DNA of 64,000 nucleotides from Brachynemurus nebulosus (GCA_035578155.1 JAPWDM010000021.1:310001-374000), one strand, 5' to 3'; positions 46,587 through 58,719 are shown, numbered from the stretch's first letter. Numbers and translations are program-made. The notes: generated by a model from the letters alone, not told the origin.

Positions 46587-46834
46587 CACGACAACCATAT
46601 ACAATTTTTTTTTACACACACACACTCTCAACTGCCCCTGCAAGATAGGCAATTGCATTGCGTTGCCAAGTGTCCCAATACCTACTGATGGATGTCCTGG
46701 TCAACAAAAGAATATCAGCTTTTCTTTGATGTACATGCAATTACTAAAAATGCATCTTATTTTAACATTAATAGACCGCGCATATTTTAAGTTTGACAAT
46801 TCTCAGATGAAATGTGACTCCGTTCATTCTAAAA

Positions 46835-47217
46835 ATGAACAAAAGTAAAAAAAAATCGATTAGACAACCTTTCGATATTGATTTAGTCAAGAAGAGAAAC
46901 AAGCATCCGCTTAATCCAGTCGTGGCTTTAGAAGTGGTGGGCGCAATAAAATTTCAGAACAGAGAAACAGAGGGTCCTTAATTGCACCAATAATGGGTGC
47001 GAGAATACTCGATACGAAAGAAATGAAGAGAGGAAGATCGTTAGAAGATGCTGTACGTAAAGTAGCGAAAAAAAATTTGAACAAAGCGGTTTTTTCTTAT
47101 CAAAAGAATATCCCATCCTTGCAGCATCACTCGACGGAATTTGTAGTGTTGATGAAAGTAATTCAGTTTTTGAAAGAAAATATCCTACTACCGAAAAAAG
47201 TTCAAAAAAATTTATAA
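46835..47217 (+). pseudogene. Small basic Maverick protein, frameshifted
   Basis: ATG 46835 begins a Lys/Arg-rich frame (MNKSKKKSIRQPF, KKRNKHPLNP). A second frame, open from 46915, continues with RSGGRNKISEQRNRG, IMGARILDTKEMKRGRS and LLPKKVQKNL to the stop at 47217. One shift near 46920 would join two basic halves of one gene. The composition suits a DNA-binding core or minor virion protein. I do not recognise the family. Confidence 0.45.
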
Positions 47218-47339
47218 ATAATGGCGAAATCGGTAAAAAACAATATAAATAATAAACAAATATTTTACTTTGCAAAAATACCATTTTTGTTGTCGCTCTT
47301 TGTGACAATATTACATATACTGTCACAGTTTCAAAATAA

Positions 47340-47427
47340 AAGTGATATTTTTGCGAAGTAAAATATTTGTTTATTATTTACAAATATGGAATACCATAAA
47401 GTAACGCGCAAATCTATTAGTATTAAA
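47340..47427 (+). repeat. Segment shared with Maverick block I
   Basis: Matches 15688-15771 in the same orientation, including the MEYHKVT start. After it, a plus-strand frame (47443-47712) carries LPILLLFWKKYIAGHLITG and runs into the foldback at 47722. It may be the truncated 5' part of another element gene. Confidence 0.7.
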
Positions 47428-47721
47428 AAATATTATGCCTAAATGCGGTTACAAATGTATGCAGCAAATGCAAATATATACTACTTTTGTGTGGTTAGTA
47501 GTAATTTTGAAAAAGACAATTCCGTAAATATAACTACAGTAATGTATGATGCCGAATATATAAATAATATATTACCAATATTACTGTTATTTTGGAAAAA
47601 ATACATAGCGGGACATTTGATTACCGGCAGTAAGTTTTTTAAATTTTTGTTTACAATGTGTTGGAATTTCCTAGCTGTTAATTGTTATATACAGTCTGTT
47701 TCAAAGAAGTAAGAACATACA

Positions 47722-50700
47722 AAAGGGTATGACGGAATAAGAATGGCCGGTTGGCCCCCAGACGAGATTTTCAACGGCACTTTGGCTACTATAAGGGCAG
47801 CTGATAAGAAGTCTTGTGTGCAAGTTTTAGCCTCATATCTTGGGTAGTTTAGAAGTTATTTGTGATAATATGTATTAAGGCCATGATTTTTTAAACCTTT
47901 ATATCTCGTAAACTATTACAGATATTGAGATAAACTAAAAACCATTGAGTAGGTCTAAGTTAGTACTATAATATACATTTCTTTCAAATTTTTCCGTTAG
48001 TAAACAATCATAGAAAATTCGAGAAGAAAAATAGAAAAACATTTTTTTAGTGGTTCCTTCAGAGTGACAATCACGAAAAAAGTCTCAAATATTGCACATT
48101 AGGTCATGTGAGAAACCTCGATCGAAGCCACCATCGGAAAGGTGAATTTCATCATTCCGTTATGTTTTTATGCCGTGCGCACAAGATTAATTAAGAACCT
48201 GGTAATGTTTTAACGATATGTACTGATATAACTATCATGACTTCCAAATATACAGTGTGTTCAAGGTCATGTGAAGCCAATATATAAATATGTAAGGAAA
48301 ATTGTTGGTAGGATAACGGTCATATTTCTTGACCGATAGAGCTGCTATTTGGTATTGTGAGTGTTTATGTCAAGTTCTAGGCTAAATTCATAGATGGAGT
48401 TGATTGTCAATATGGGATGAATTCAAAATGGTGACTTTTCATTATCAATGAATTTATTATAATATTATTAAATTATTGCCAGTTTGAAACTATTCAGCGA
48501 AAAGAGCTCGTCTACGGTATCTACTGTATAAATGGACAATGGATTTAATCGCGTACTTACGAAAACAGTTGTTCTATTGTGAAAATTTTATATTTGAAAT
48601 AGTTATATATTTATCCGTTATATATTTATACGAGTATTTACAGTGTCCGACCGAAGATCATTTTACCAGCTAAAGCCGAAGCAGAAGCAGAAGCCCATGA
48701 TTATAAGCTATCGTTAATACTTGACCTAGTAATCCCACAGTCTATTTTAATGAAAAGTAACAAAGAAAACTAGGTATATCTCCTATTTTGTAATATGGAT
48801 TTTCACAAAGTATGTTAATTTTTTTCATTTTTTTTATTTTACGTGTCTGATAAAAATTTGGTTGCCTATATTTTCGAAACTTACCTACACAAGTGAAATA
48901 ATTTAAATTTTTTTTAAATTTTTTGGATTCACGACCGAAAACTTGTAGGGTAGGTTGGATAAAAATAATTTCATTTGGAAGCTCGGTATTTGGTAAACTG
49001 AGTTTAAAAAGAATCTTAACTTCATTTTAAACAATATGATAGGTATTGATTTTTAATGTCATTAGTTCCTAAATAAATGAAAGTAATTTAGAATCATATT
49101 TAAAAAATCGAATTGAAAAACTAGGTGGCGAGGTTGGTTTTCGTTAGGTTAGTTTAGTTAGTTTCTTGTAACACAAAATGCATTAAATTGTCTCTAAATT
49201 GATAATTGTGCATTTATTGTATTTTTCGGTACACAATTAGCAACATTTTTTTTTTTTATTTAAAATTCAGAAAAATTTCCAAACTACAAAATTTATTTAC
49301 AATTTTTGTTACTATAGTTATGACATTTTTTATGAAATATGTAAATTGGCATAATGTGTGTAGATGCTCAAAATAGTTTCATTTTCCCGTGGGAATGAGA
49401 CATTTTCCCGGAATAAAAAGTATCTTACAAGTAAACGTCCCGAGGCCGGACCTATCGATTTTGATGAAACTTAGATATGTTGTAGAACACTAAAAAATAA
49501 GCGACACGTATTTTTCTTTATCGGCGGAAAAAACGGTTTGAAGGGGTGAAATCGCCCTCTAAAAATTGGAGCAAAAATTTAATTTTTTAAATATCTCGAA
49601 AACGGTAACAGATAGAGGAAAAGTTTAAATTGACGATATTGCTCTTTTTTAAAGAGCTATCTATTGGTATGCAATTTGTTCAAATTGTGTCAACAAGGGT
49701 GGCTGGGGGTTAAAATTTAGGGGTTAATTTTGCAAAAAGGGGGTGAAAATTAAACAATATAAAAATTTTGTTTACAGATTTTAAATCTACGTCAAAAAAT
49801 CTAATTGACCTGTTTTTGCTCAATGTCCTAATATTAAGTCTAGGGGTAGTCAACTAGGGGGTGAATGTGTCTAATAGTCGTACTACTTGGGTAGTTTAAG
49901 AAGTTTTTCTTCATGGAAAATAGTTTAAGACATTTAGAATAACGTAGAAATGAAATCTTCGATTTCAAAATTCAGTTTGAGCAACATTGGAGGGGGGGGG
50001 GGGGTGAGTCACCCTTTTAAGTTACAATCAACTCCATCTATGAATTTAGCCTAGAACTTGACATAAACACTCACAATACCAAATAGCAGCTCTATCGGTC
50101 AAGAAATATGACCGCTATCCTACCAACAATTTTTTTTACATATTTAAATATTGGCTTCACATGACCTTGAACACACTGTATATTTGGAAGTCATGATAGG
50201 TATATCAGTACATATCGTTAAAACATCACCAGGTTCTTAATTAATCTTGTGCGCACGGCATAAAAACATAACGGAATGATGAAATTCACCTTTCCGATGG
50301 TGACTTCGATCGAGGTTTCTCCTTTTTGACACTGTTCCACCCCTTTGTTTTTAACGAAACTTACAATACTTAAACAGGACCTAATGTGCAATATTTGAGA
50401 CTTTTTTCGTGATTGTCACTCTGAAGGAACCACTAAAAAAATGTTTTTCTATTTTTCTTCTCGAATTTTCTATGATTGTTTACTAACGGAAAAATTTGAA
50501 AGAAATATATATTATAGTACTAACTTAGACCTACTCAATGGTTTTTAGTTTATCTCAATATCTGTAATAGTTTACGAGATATAAAGGTTTAAATAATCAT
50601 GGCCTTAATACATATTATCACAAATAACTTCTAAACTACCCAAGATATGAGGCTAAAACTTGCACACAAGACTTCTTATCAGCTGCCCTTATAGTAGCCA

Positions 50701-50762
50701 AAGTACCGTTGAAAATCTCGTCTGGGGGCCAACCGGCCATTTTTATCCCGTTATACCCTTTA
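47722..50762. mobile_element. 3-kb foldback element with ~700-bp arms
   Basis: The left arm (47722-48411) is inverted at 50026-50762. Paired blocks include AATGGCCGGTTGGCCCCCAG, ATTTGTGATAATATGTATTA and CATAGATGGAGTTGATTGT. The right arm has about 55 extra bases (near 50318-50375) that the left lacks. Between the arms are about 1 kb of unique AT-rich sequence and one inverted copy of the dispersed 0.6-kb repeat. No transposase. The minus-strand frame 50636-50884 is arm sequence. Confidence 0.88.
49427..50025 (-). repeat. Dispersed 0.6-kb repeat, copy 4
   Basis: Reverse complement of 19994-20590 over its full length, at high similarity. It ends exactly where the right arm of the enclosing foldback begins. 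Confidence 0.88.
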
Positions 50763-51408
50763 ACATGGGAAAAAATTGTTGTGATCAGAGCAGGCCTGTT
50801 TCTTATGGGTATGATTTTTATATTGTATCCATAGCTGTTAATATTTTTCTTTAATTGCAAAAAGTAAATCTGAAAACAAAACAATAGGTGTCCAATTTCC
50901 TACAAGTCATATTATCTGTTAATAAATATTTTACTATTAAATTAAGATTAGTTTATAACTATCTCAATAAATTTACTGCTATTGGCTTTTAATTACTTTT
51001 AAACATTAATTTGACGCAATATTATTTAAGGTTTCGCTAAATAACTAATAATAATAAAATAAAGCACCCCTTGATTATAACAAATTTTCCCTATATTAAA
51101 TTTCATATGTTCTTAGTTGCTTGAAACAACCTGGATATTTATTATGCTTTGTTAAAAGGACCGACAATAATAATATTGGCATAATTTTGTCAAGTAGAAT
51201 ACATAATAAGTATTTTAATTTTTGGGGTTTTTAAAGAGGGACACTTTATTACCGACAGTTATTTTTTTTCAGTTCTCTGAAAGAAAACGAGGAATTCGAT
51301 ATTTAAATAGAGTTGTTTATTAAGTAATTGTTGTGATATTAATTAAATTTTTGTTAAGTGATTGAATTTTGTGATTGCTGATCAAAAAAAAAAAAAAAAA
51401 AAATTACA

Positions 51409-51723
51409 ATGGGGCGCGGAAAAACACTTACTCAGGAAGAAGGTGGGAAAATAAAGGTGCTTAAAGAAGAAAACTTTTCCAATAGGGAAATTGCGCGAAG
51501 AATAGGAAGACATCCGTCCACAATCGACAGTTTTATAAAAGATTCCGAAAACTATGAAAAACGACGTAAAGGACGAGTGGCAATGACTACAACAGAACGG
51601 GAACCAATATTTATTTTGAAAGAAGCGTCAAATTCTTCGCTGTCTGCTGTAATGAGAGTGAAGTTGACAGCCCTGAAACTTAATTTCTTCTTGCATAAAT
51701 TTAAAATTGTCAACCCTAAATAA
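51409..51723 (+). pseudogene. Tc3-like transposase, N-terminal fragment
   Basis: From ATG 51409: MGRGKTLTQEEGGKIKVLKE, then FSNREIARRIGRHPSTIDSF, a helix-turn-helix that would bind the terminal repeats, then a basic linker. The homology fades by about 51690 and the frame stops at 51723. The remainder of the gene resumes only near 52860. Confidence 0.85.
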
Positions 51724-52855
51724 TATTTAACGTAACTTGTAACAAAAAACACTGATAAAATATCGAATGCAGTCAATATAATTAATTCCCAGATGAAGTT
51801 AAGATAAGGAAAAAATGCATAGCATGATGCAACAGGGCGTTGTTGGCTTGGCTCGGGTACGCGGCGTCATTCGGAATAGGGAGTTAGAGCCGATGAGTTG
51901 AGTAATGTGAGTTAAGCAGTAGGAAGTTAAAAGTTAACTTAGAGGGAGTTAGTGGGTGAATGTGGTTAAAAGTTAAATAGTGAGTGGTAGAATACAAATA
52001 GCCTGATAGCCGAAGAAATTTGAAGGAAAGAATTAGCTGTTGGCCAAGGTATAGAAAACTCAATAGAAAAATATCTAAATCTCTCAGCGCAAGGTAAGTC
52101 ACGTCTGACATTTCTACAAATCATTAATTAATTACTTTCGTAATTTGTGTTTTTTTTTTTTTATATATATTAAACACTAATAGTTTTAATTTTTCATATT
52201 TTTGCTTATATTACATTTTTCATAAAGTATCATCTTGGTATTATATTCTTTTTTAGTTTAAAGAGAAAATGTATAGCATCTTATTTTTACTTTTGTTTAA
52301 ATTCATATAAAATTTATATAACAATTCCATTCAGATTTGAATAATCAGAATTTTACTTATATAACTTTTGATAGGATTTTTTTCCTTTAATAAACAATAG
52401 ACATTAATATTACTCATTTCAATTCCTTCTATTTTTTATGCGTAATCAATAAACAAAGATTTATGTTAGTAAAAATTTTGTGAGTACTTTCGTTATATTA
52501 TGCCTTAATTTATATTTTTATGTAGCTTGTTTCCTTGTAACTCCACACATATCATATTTGTTGGTTCGTTTAAACTGTAATTGTGGTTATTGTTCATTCT
52601 CGAATCCGTAGTTTTATTGTTTTGTACAAAAATTTGTACATTATTTATAGCTATTTTAGTCAGAAAGATCTTTTCAAATAAACTATAAATTGAGAAAAAG
52701 AATAACTGATAATTTATTATTTTGATCCTTTTTTTAGTAAATTTACCACCCCAAACTTACTGTACACTAATTCCGCTGCATATTGTCCTGGAGTTCGAAC
52801 CCTCGTCGTATAAAAACAATGAAATCCGGCAACCTTAATTAACATCTTGAGGACT
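51724..52855. other. Sequence splitting the Tc3-like transposase
   Basis: About 1.1 kb with no transposase homology. The G-rich stretch 51890-51990 carries repeated AGTTA(A/G)-type words. I found no clear terminal repeat or duplication for a separate element. Confidence 0.45.
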
Positions 52856-52859
52856 GGTT

Positions 52860-53623
52860 TCAGTACACTGCACGTCAAATTAAAATTAAAAGTGAGAACA
52901 TCGGCAAGCTAAGAACAGTCCGGCGTATTATTAGTCGAAGTCCACACTTACGATGGCAGAAATTACAAAAAAAAACCTGCTATTCAAACACATCATAAGG
53001 AGCTAGGTATGAATTTTGTAACAGAAAAATTGTAGAAAGTTTCAACTGGAAGAAAGTGGTGTTTTCCGATGAAAAGAAATTTAATTTAGATGGGCCCGAC
53101 GGATATCGGTACTATTTTCATGATCTGCGCAAAGAAGAAAATATTTATCAAGGAGGCACTCTTCACTGGGTTCAATCATGGTATGGAGAGCTATATCGTA
53201 CAACGGTGTACTCGGTCTGGTCCCAGTTGATGGAAAACAAAATTCACAAAAGTATATTCAGTTATTAAAAAAGAAAAAAAGAATATAAATGAAATTTCTG
53301 GTGGTGAATTTTGGATTTTCCAATATGATAATACTCATTTTCACAATGTTCGCATTGTGAAACAATGGTTTGAAAACAACGAAATTGAAGTTTTGGACTG
53401 GCCAACTTTAATGCCTGATTTAAATAGAACAGAGAATCTGTGGGGGTGGTTATCGAAAGAATTGTACAAGGAAGACAGGCAATACACCAACAAAAAAGAA
53501 TTAGAGACAGCACTGTTGAGTGCATGGAAAAATATTCCTTTAAAAATTCAAAGCTTGTATAATTCAATGAAAAAGAGATGTATTCAAGTTGTTAAAAATA
53601 AAGGTGGACATACTCATTATTAA
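52860..53623 (+). pseudogene. Tc3-like transposase, catalytic part
   Basis: Frames continue from an HLRWQKLQKK-like segment to VVFSDEKKFNLDGPDG near 53060 (first catalytic Asp), then YYFHDLRKEE. An FQYDNTHFHN-type segment near 53320 in another frame carries the second Asp (DN). The frame 53357-53623 has EVLDWPTLMPDLNRTENLWG, where the third catalytic residue lies (E in TEN), and ends KGGHTHY, as the family does. Two frame changes near 53220-53280 and the split from its N-terminus make it inactive. Confidence 0.85.
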
Positions 53624-53772
53624 ATAATAAAATTTAGTTTATTTCATTGGAAATTTTACTCCGGTCCAAGCCGGTAAGCAAATGTCCCTCTTTAAAAACC
53701 CAAAAATTTAAAAATACTTATTATATATTCTAACTGACAAAATTATGCCAATATTATTGCTGCCGGTCCTTT

Positions 53773-54408
<636 letters not shown>

Positions 54409-54451
54409 AAAATTCATACTATCCGAATTTTTAATTATTAACGAAAAAAAA

Positions 54452-54910
54452 ATGGAATACAAAACGAACACTGTAGAAGTAGGTGAAAGTAATATTTTCA
54501 GTCGCAAGAGGAAAATTACTGGTGGAAAACGAGCTGCAGCTAAGAAACAAATGTATTCAAAACTTAAAAATATGAATATATTTACACCTTGCACTCATGC
54601 AACAAAAATGTTTTCTTGCTCAAAAGTCACACCTAAATGTGTCAAACACATTCGGGATAATCTATGTACACTGTCAAAAAAGCTTATTCAAGATGGGATC
54701 ATTGCATCTCTCCACCTCTCTTTTCCAGTGAAACGACGAAGGCCTAGAGTAAAACCCAACAAAGAAATTGTATCAGAGCATCTTTATACTGTCAAATATT
54801 TCTTAAAATCTGAAAAAGTTTTGAGGTCAGAACCTTTAGATGTTGAAAGTTGTTCCTTTTCTTCTGAATATTTATCTTCTTGTTCTTCGTCCTTTACGCA
54901 TGCGTTCTGA
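54452..54910 (+). CDS. Basic Cys-containing protein, unrecognised
   Basis: An open frame of 152 codons. It has a basic N-terminus (SRKRKITGGKRAAAKKQ), then cysteine pairs (PCTHATKMFSC, then PKCVKHI) and KRRRPRVKPNK. A C-x(n)-C then H-I-R arrangement with a later RRRPR block resembles the N-terminal region of some insect transposase-derived proteins, but I cannot assign it. The last 40 codons overlap an acidic frame on the other strand (54999-54784; KDEEQEDKYSEEKEQ), which also looks protein-like, so one of the two is a shadow there. Confidence 0.35.
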   Translation: MEYKTNTVEVGESNIFSRKRKITGGKRAAAKKQMYSKLKNMNIFTPCTHATKMFSCSKVTPKCVKHIRDNLCTLSKKLIQDGIIASLHLSFPVKRRRPRVKPNKEIVSEHLYTVKYFLKSEKVLRSEPLDVESCSFSSEYLSSCSSSFTHAF

Positions 54911-55135
54911 AGCTCTGTGATCATTAATTTGTCTAGAGCAGTTTGCAAGAGACTAGTCATTTTTGGAGTACAACTTATTTCTTTGTAGTTATCAGGCAAT
55001 GGTAAATGTTTTTGTTCATCAGATCGATTATCTTCGACATTGCGGCGATAATGGTTGATCTGCTTTTACCAAACTTTACCAATAAACTTTCGTTGTCTCT
55101 GACTATTTTATGAGGAAGCGCTTGATCGTTAACCA
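54784..55135 (-). pseudogene. Unrecognised coding remnant, minus strand
   Basis: On the minus strand, HVVNDQALPHKIVRDNESLL (about 55135-55060) and KFGKSRSTIIAAM, then in another frame PDNYKEISCTPKMTSLLQTA and an acidic tail. The amino-acid use looks protein-like, but I recognise no family. It partly overlaps the plus-strand frame above. Confidence 0.35.
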
Positions 55136-55299
55136 CGTGGAAGTGTCACGATGATCATAGTCCAGAAGGATGATTGTGGATTCGATAATTAGTGTAAACC
55201 GACTCAATTTGTACAGTGTAAATAATTTATTACACTAAAAGTATACATGTCGCCACTTTTAATTTGTATAAAAGAAATATCTACTTAATAAATTTCTAA

Positions 55300-55745
55300 C
55301 ACTGATTGACTGACTGACTGACTGACAGGCAACGCACAGCCTAAACCGTTGAGCTTAGAAGAATGAAATTTTGCACAAGAGTTCCCTATGTAACGTAGGT
55401 GAGTGATTTTTGAAAATTCGTCCGCTAAGTGGGTTTAATAGGGGATGAAAATTTTTATGTAAATTCATTATTTTTGAAGTTGATGGTATATAAAAATATG
55501 TTACTATGGCTATTAAAATAAATAATATCTTATTTAATGAATCTTTAACTTTGACTGACAGACAACACACAACCTAAACTGTTGAGTTTAGAAGGACGAA
55601 ATTAAGCACAGGAGTTATGAAAATTGGCGTTTAGGCTTCTATTTATAAATAAAAGTCAGTTGTGTAAACGTTCCTGGAAATTTATTCCCTAAGTGGTTAA
55701 AATAGAAAATGAAAGTTCGTGTGGAAAGTTCGTCATTTTTGAAGT
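55300..55745. repeat. Diverged tandem repeat with ACTGAC leader
   Basis: A GACTGACTGACTGACTGACA run is followed by CACAGCCTAAACCGTTGAG. A second, diverged copy begins near 55550 (TGACTGACAGACAACACACA, CCTAAACTGTTGAG). Units are about 245 bp. The ACTGAC run with this downstream sequence is a pattern I have seen dispersed in insect genomes; its class is unclear to me. Confidence 0.6.
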
Positions 55746-56179
55746 TAGAAACGTGGATATTGATTTAGGCTTTTGAAAAACATTAAAACTGAGCAGAAAG
55801 TGAGTACTTAATAAAAAGATGTTGTCGATGGAAAATCCCATCGGGCATACGGCTAGTCACTCAATAAATTTCATGTCATGCGTTTTATTTTATTTTTTTT
55901 TATATTATTTAATATATAGCAGCATTTTTTATCATTAATTTTATTTCACATTAATTTATTTTTATTTATTTAGACATTGTTATTATTATTATTAATAAAT
56001 CTTTTGTTTTTACATTTTGTATTATAATATTATATATTTTATTTATTTTTTCCAAACATGGCTGCCATCTTTTCTCCATCTAAACACGCAACTCCTCTTG
56101 TTTTAACTTAAAACGTAACAGAACATATTTCTCCCCCTCTTCATCTTTTCTTTAATTTGCATTCCTTATATGATTAATA
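55746..56179. other. No gene seen
   Basis: AT-rich sequence without supported features. Confidence 0.5.
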
Positions 56180-57614
56180 CAGCGTGAGTTTTTCGAGAGT
56201 TGCCATTTTGATTACAGCCAAACCGTTGATTTAATCGAAAAATTGTTCAAATAAGAATTGCAGATATCGACGGGGGCAACCGATTGCTATAGTCAGGAGC
56301 TTTATAGCTCTTATGGTTTTCGAGTTATGATACAAACTTATAGATTTTTAAATGCGACTATATGTTAATTTTTCGATAAAACTGTTCTAATGCATTAATT
56401 AAAAATATAAATGAAGAAAAAAAATTTTTTTACCCAAGTTTATTTTTTGAATTTTTCTTTAATTTAGCAATTAGACGGTAGAAATATGCATATGTATTTG
56501 AGGCTCTTTCAACCGACAGAGTTTTAGCGGCTAACATTTCCATTACATCCAAGAAAAAAACCATTCTGTGTAATATGGTATTGAATACTGAATGGCAGTA
56601 ATTCAGATTTTGGAGTATAGATGTCGGGCTCTATTTCAAGTTTTTAACATTTTTTGCATAATAAAATCAAATTATTTTAAAAGACTAGTATTTAAAGTAA
56701 CTTAATTTAAAAATAATTTGAATTATTTCATTAATTTATTGAAAAATATATATATTATTTATTTATTTTTGCCAACGACAGGTGGCAGGTGAAATAAATG
56801 TACATATTCAATACAAATCAAAATGACATTGGCATTTCTTAATAACAGCAAAGTGAGATTAATTGGGAACGAAAATATTATTAATAAATGTACTCAAATA
56901 GTGTAAAAATATTTGAAATTCGATAGTATTTTCTTTTTATTACAAACCAAATTAAAAAGAACTTTTTTCACAAAAAACTTTTCATTTCCTTTAAAAATAC
57001 TTGCTACAAAAATATGTTTAGACGCCTATGTATCTGTCGAACAGTGACATTTCAGAAAAATAATTTTTTTATTTTTCAATGAATTAAAACTGAAATTTTA
57101 CTTATTGTATTTAGATATGATTTTTATACGATAATTTAATCTATTTAATAATTTTAATTTCCGATGGAAAACGTAATAATCGTTTAATTTTTCGTTACTA
57201 CATTGATTAATAGGGCGGCCATATTGAGCTAATATCTTTTTAAATTACGTAAAATCCTAATCGTTTGCAAGCACTTAAGTACGAAATTTAAAAGTGTCAT
57301 TTTTTTTTGTCAAATTTTTTTTTGTGTCATTGTCAAACGTAATTACTCAAAAATATGAGCTAAAACAATGAAAATTTGAGTGTTACAGGTAGTTTTGAAT
57401 CATAGATAAATTTTTGAAAACCTTTTAAACATACGTTTCCATTTAAAAAACTATAAGTTTGTATTATAACTCGAAAACCATAAGAGCTATAAAGCTCCTG
57501 ACTATAGCAATCGCTTGCCTCCGTCGATATCTACAACTCTTATTTGAACAATTTTTCGATTAAATCAACGGTTTGGCTGTAATCAAAATGGCAACTCTGG
57601 AAAAACTCACGCTG
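56180..57614. mobile_element. 1.4-kb element with ~170-bp inverted ends, TA-flanked
   Basis: The ends CAGCGTGAGTTTTTC and GAAAAACTCACGCTG extend inward for about 170 bp (56180-56350, 57448-57614). Paired blocks include CATAAGAGCTATAAAGCTCC and CGGTTTGGCTGTAATCAAAA. TA lies on both sides. The interior has no coding frame. This is the form of a non-autonomous Tc1/mariner-type element. Confidence 0.88.
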
Positions 57615-57879
57615 TATTTTGAACTCTTGTTTCTATTGGTTAATATCCAAAGGGATGCAAAATAGCATTGACGATCTCTGAACTACCAACTCTCTACTCA
57701 AGCAAGCTTACAAATATATACACTAGGCGTCACTTATACTGTATAGTGGTTAATCACGTTAATTCAAATAATGACCGTTAGATGGTGTTGGTTGTGTCAA
57801 TTTCAATTTAAATATAGCGCGCCACGCCACGTAATCCGTTACAACATTCATAGATTGTAGAATATAAACATTAACACTA

Positions 57880-57955
57880 TTTTTTATTCATGCCCCATCT
57901 CTAAATCAATGACTAACACTAATCATTCATTTAGAGATGGGGCATGAATAAAAAA
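57880..57955. repeat. Perfect 27-bp inverted repeat, 22-nt loop
   Basis: Arms 57880-57906 and 57929-57955 are exact complements containing CATGCCCCATCTC, read through its complement in the other arm. It would form a stable stem-loop in RNA. It lies 77 bp downstream of the stop of the minus-strand OB-like gene. Confidence 0.9.
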
Positions 57956-58031
57956 ATCGATTTCTTTTTTATTTTTTTATTTTTTATTGAACACTGAAAG
58001 AGAACAAATTTTAGAGAACAAATTACAAAAT

Positions 58032-58421
58032 TCACCATTCAGCACCCCCAATGGTTTCTTGAAAATCCAATGTTTTGAATTCCAGTTCATAAGTCAGTCC
58101 AATGGGTCCATTATTTATAATACCCAGTTTTGGATTGTTTTGCAGCCACGCCAGCATCTGCTCATTTAAATTGTCGAATCTCGCCGGTAACGAAATGTAT
58201 CCAATTTCTAATTCCAAAACTGTCTTCATTTTCGATGAATCAAATTTTGATGGTAATTGAATAGCCCCAATAATTTTATATATTTTTCCAATTTCCATAT
58301 CAGCAAGTTTAATCCATCGTTTAACAGTAACAAGATGGATCAATTGTGTGACAAAATTTAACTTCATTTGTTGCACTAAGTCTCTGTTTCCAAATGAAGC
58401 ACCAGCAGTAATGAATTCCAT
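58032..58421 (-). CDS. OB-like small Maverick protein, intact orphan
   Basis: 129 codons, uninterrupted, from ATG 58421 (MEFITAGASFGNRDL). The core has EIGKIYKIIGAIQLPSKFD, KMKTVLELE, YISLPARFDN and LGIINNGPIGLTYELEFK, all matching the broken copies at 45784-46117 and, more distantly, 14712-15059. No signal peptide or membrane segment. The predicted secondary structure by eye is mostly short strands, in keeping with an OB-type barrel; that is inference. No other Maverick gene is recognisable within several kb. It is either the last trace of a third element or a retained copy. A 27-bp stem-loop sequence lies just beyond its stop. Confidence 0.7.
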   Translation of the reverse strand: MEFITAGASFGNRDLVQQMKLNFVTQLIHLVTVKRWIKLADMEIGKIYKIIGAIQLPSKFDSSKMKTVLELEIGYISLPARFDNLNEQMLAWLQNNPKLGIINNGPIGLTYELEFKTLDFQETIGGAEW

Positions 58422-58719
58422 TGTTGTTGATAATTAATTTTTATCACAACAATTGAAAAAAAATTTTTTTATAAGATTGAATGTTTTCACTAAAGTTTCG
58501 AACAAAATTGTAATATAAAAGTTATGCTACGGTCTTTTGTAGCAGAAAGGTAGCATGATGACGTCAACTGGCAATTTAACCTGTGTGATTTATGAGTATA
58601 ATATCAAACCTTATGTGTTACCTATTAGCGCTGCTTCGATTATGTGTTCAGAGTTAGATGATTGCTGTGCCATTTCATGGAATTTTGAATCTAGGTATAG
58701 AGTTCGCAGTGGTTCAGAC

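Larger units (their letters stand above)
51155..53772 (+). mobile_element. Tc3-like transposon with ~105-bp ends
   Basis: Terminal repeats start AAAGGACCG(A/G)CA and continue for about 105 bp, with landmarks AATATTGGCATAATTTTGTC and TTTTTAAAGAGGGAC. The left copy is at 51155-51265 and the inverted right copy at 53665-53772. TA is plausible at both flanks. Between them is a split transposase. Confidence 0.88.

Noticed and set aside
46928..47326. 132-codon minus-strand frame
   Set aside because: Antisense to the small basic gene; Phe/Leu-rich without motif.
14244..47720. Polydnavirus or nudivirus integration
   Set aside because: The polymerase is protein-primed, and the integrase, capsid and ATPase set is Maverick-type. 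No nudivirus genes were recognised.
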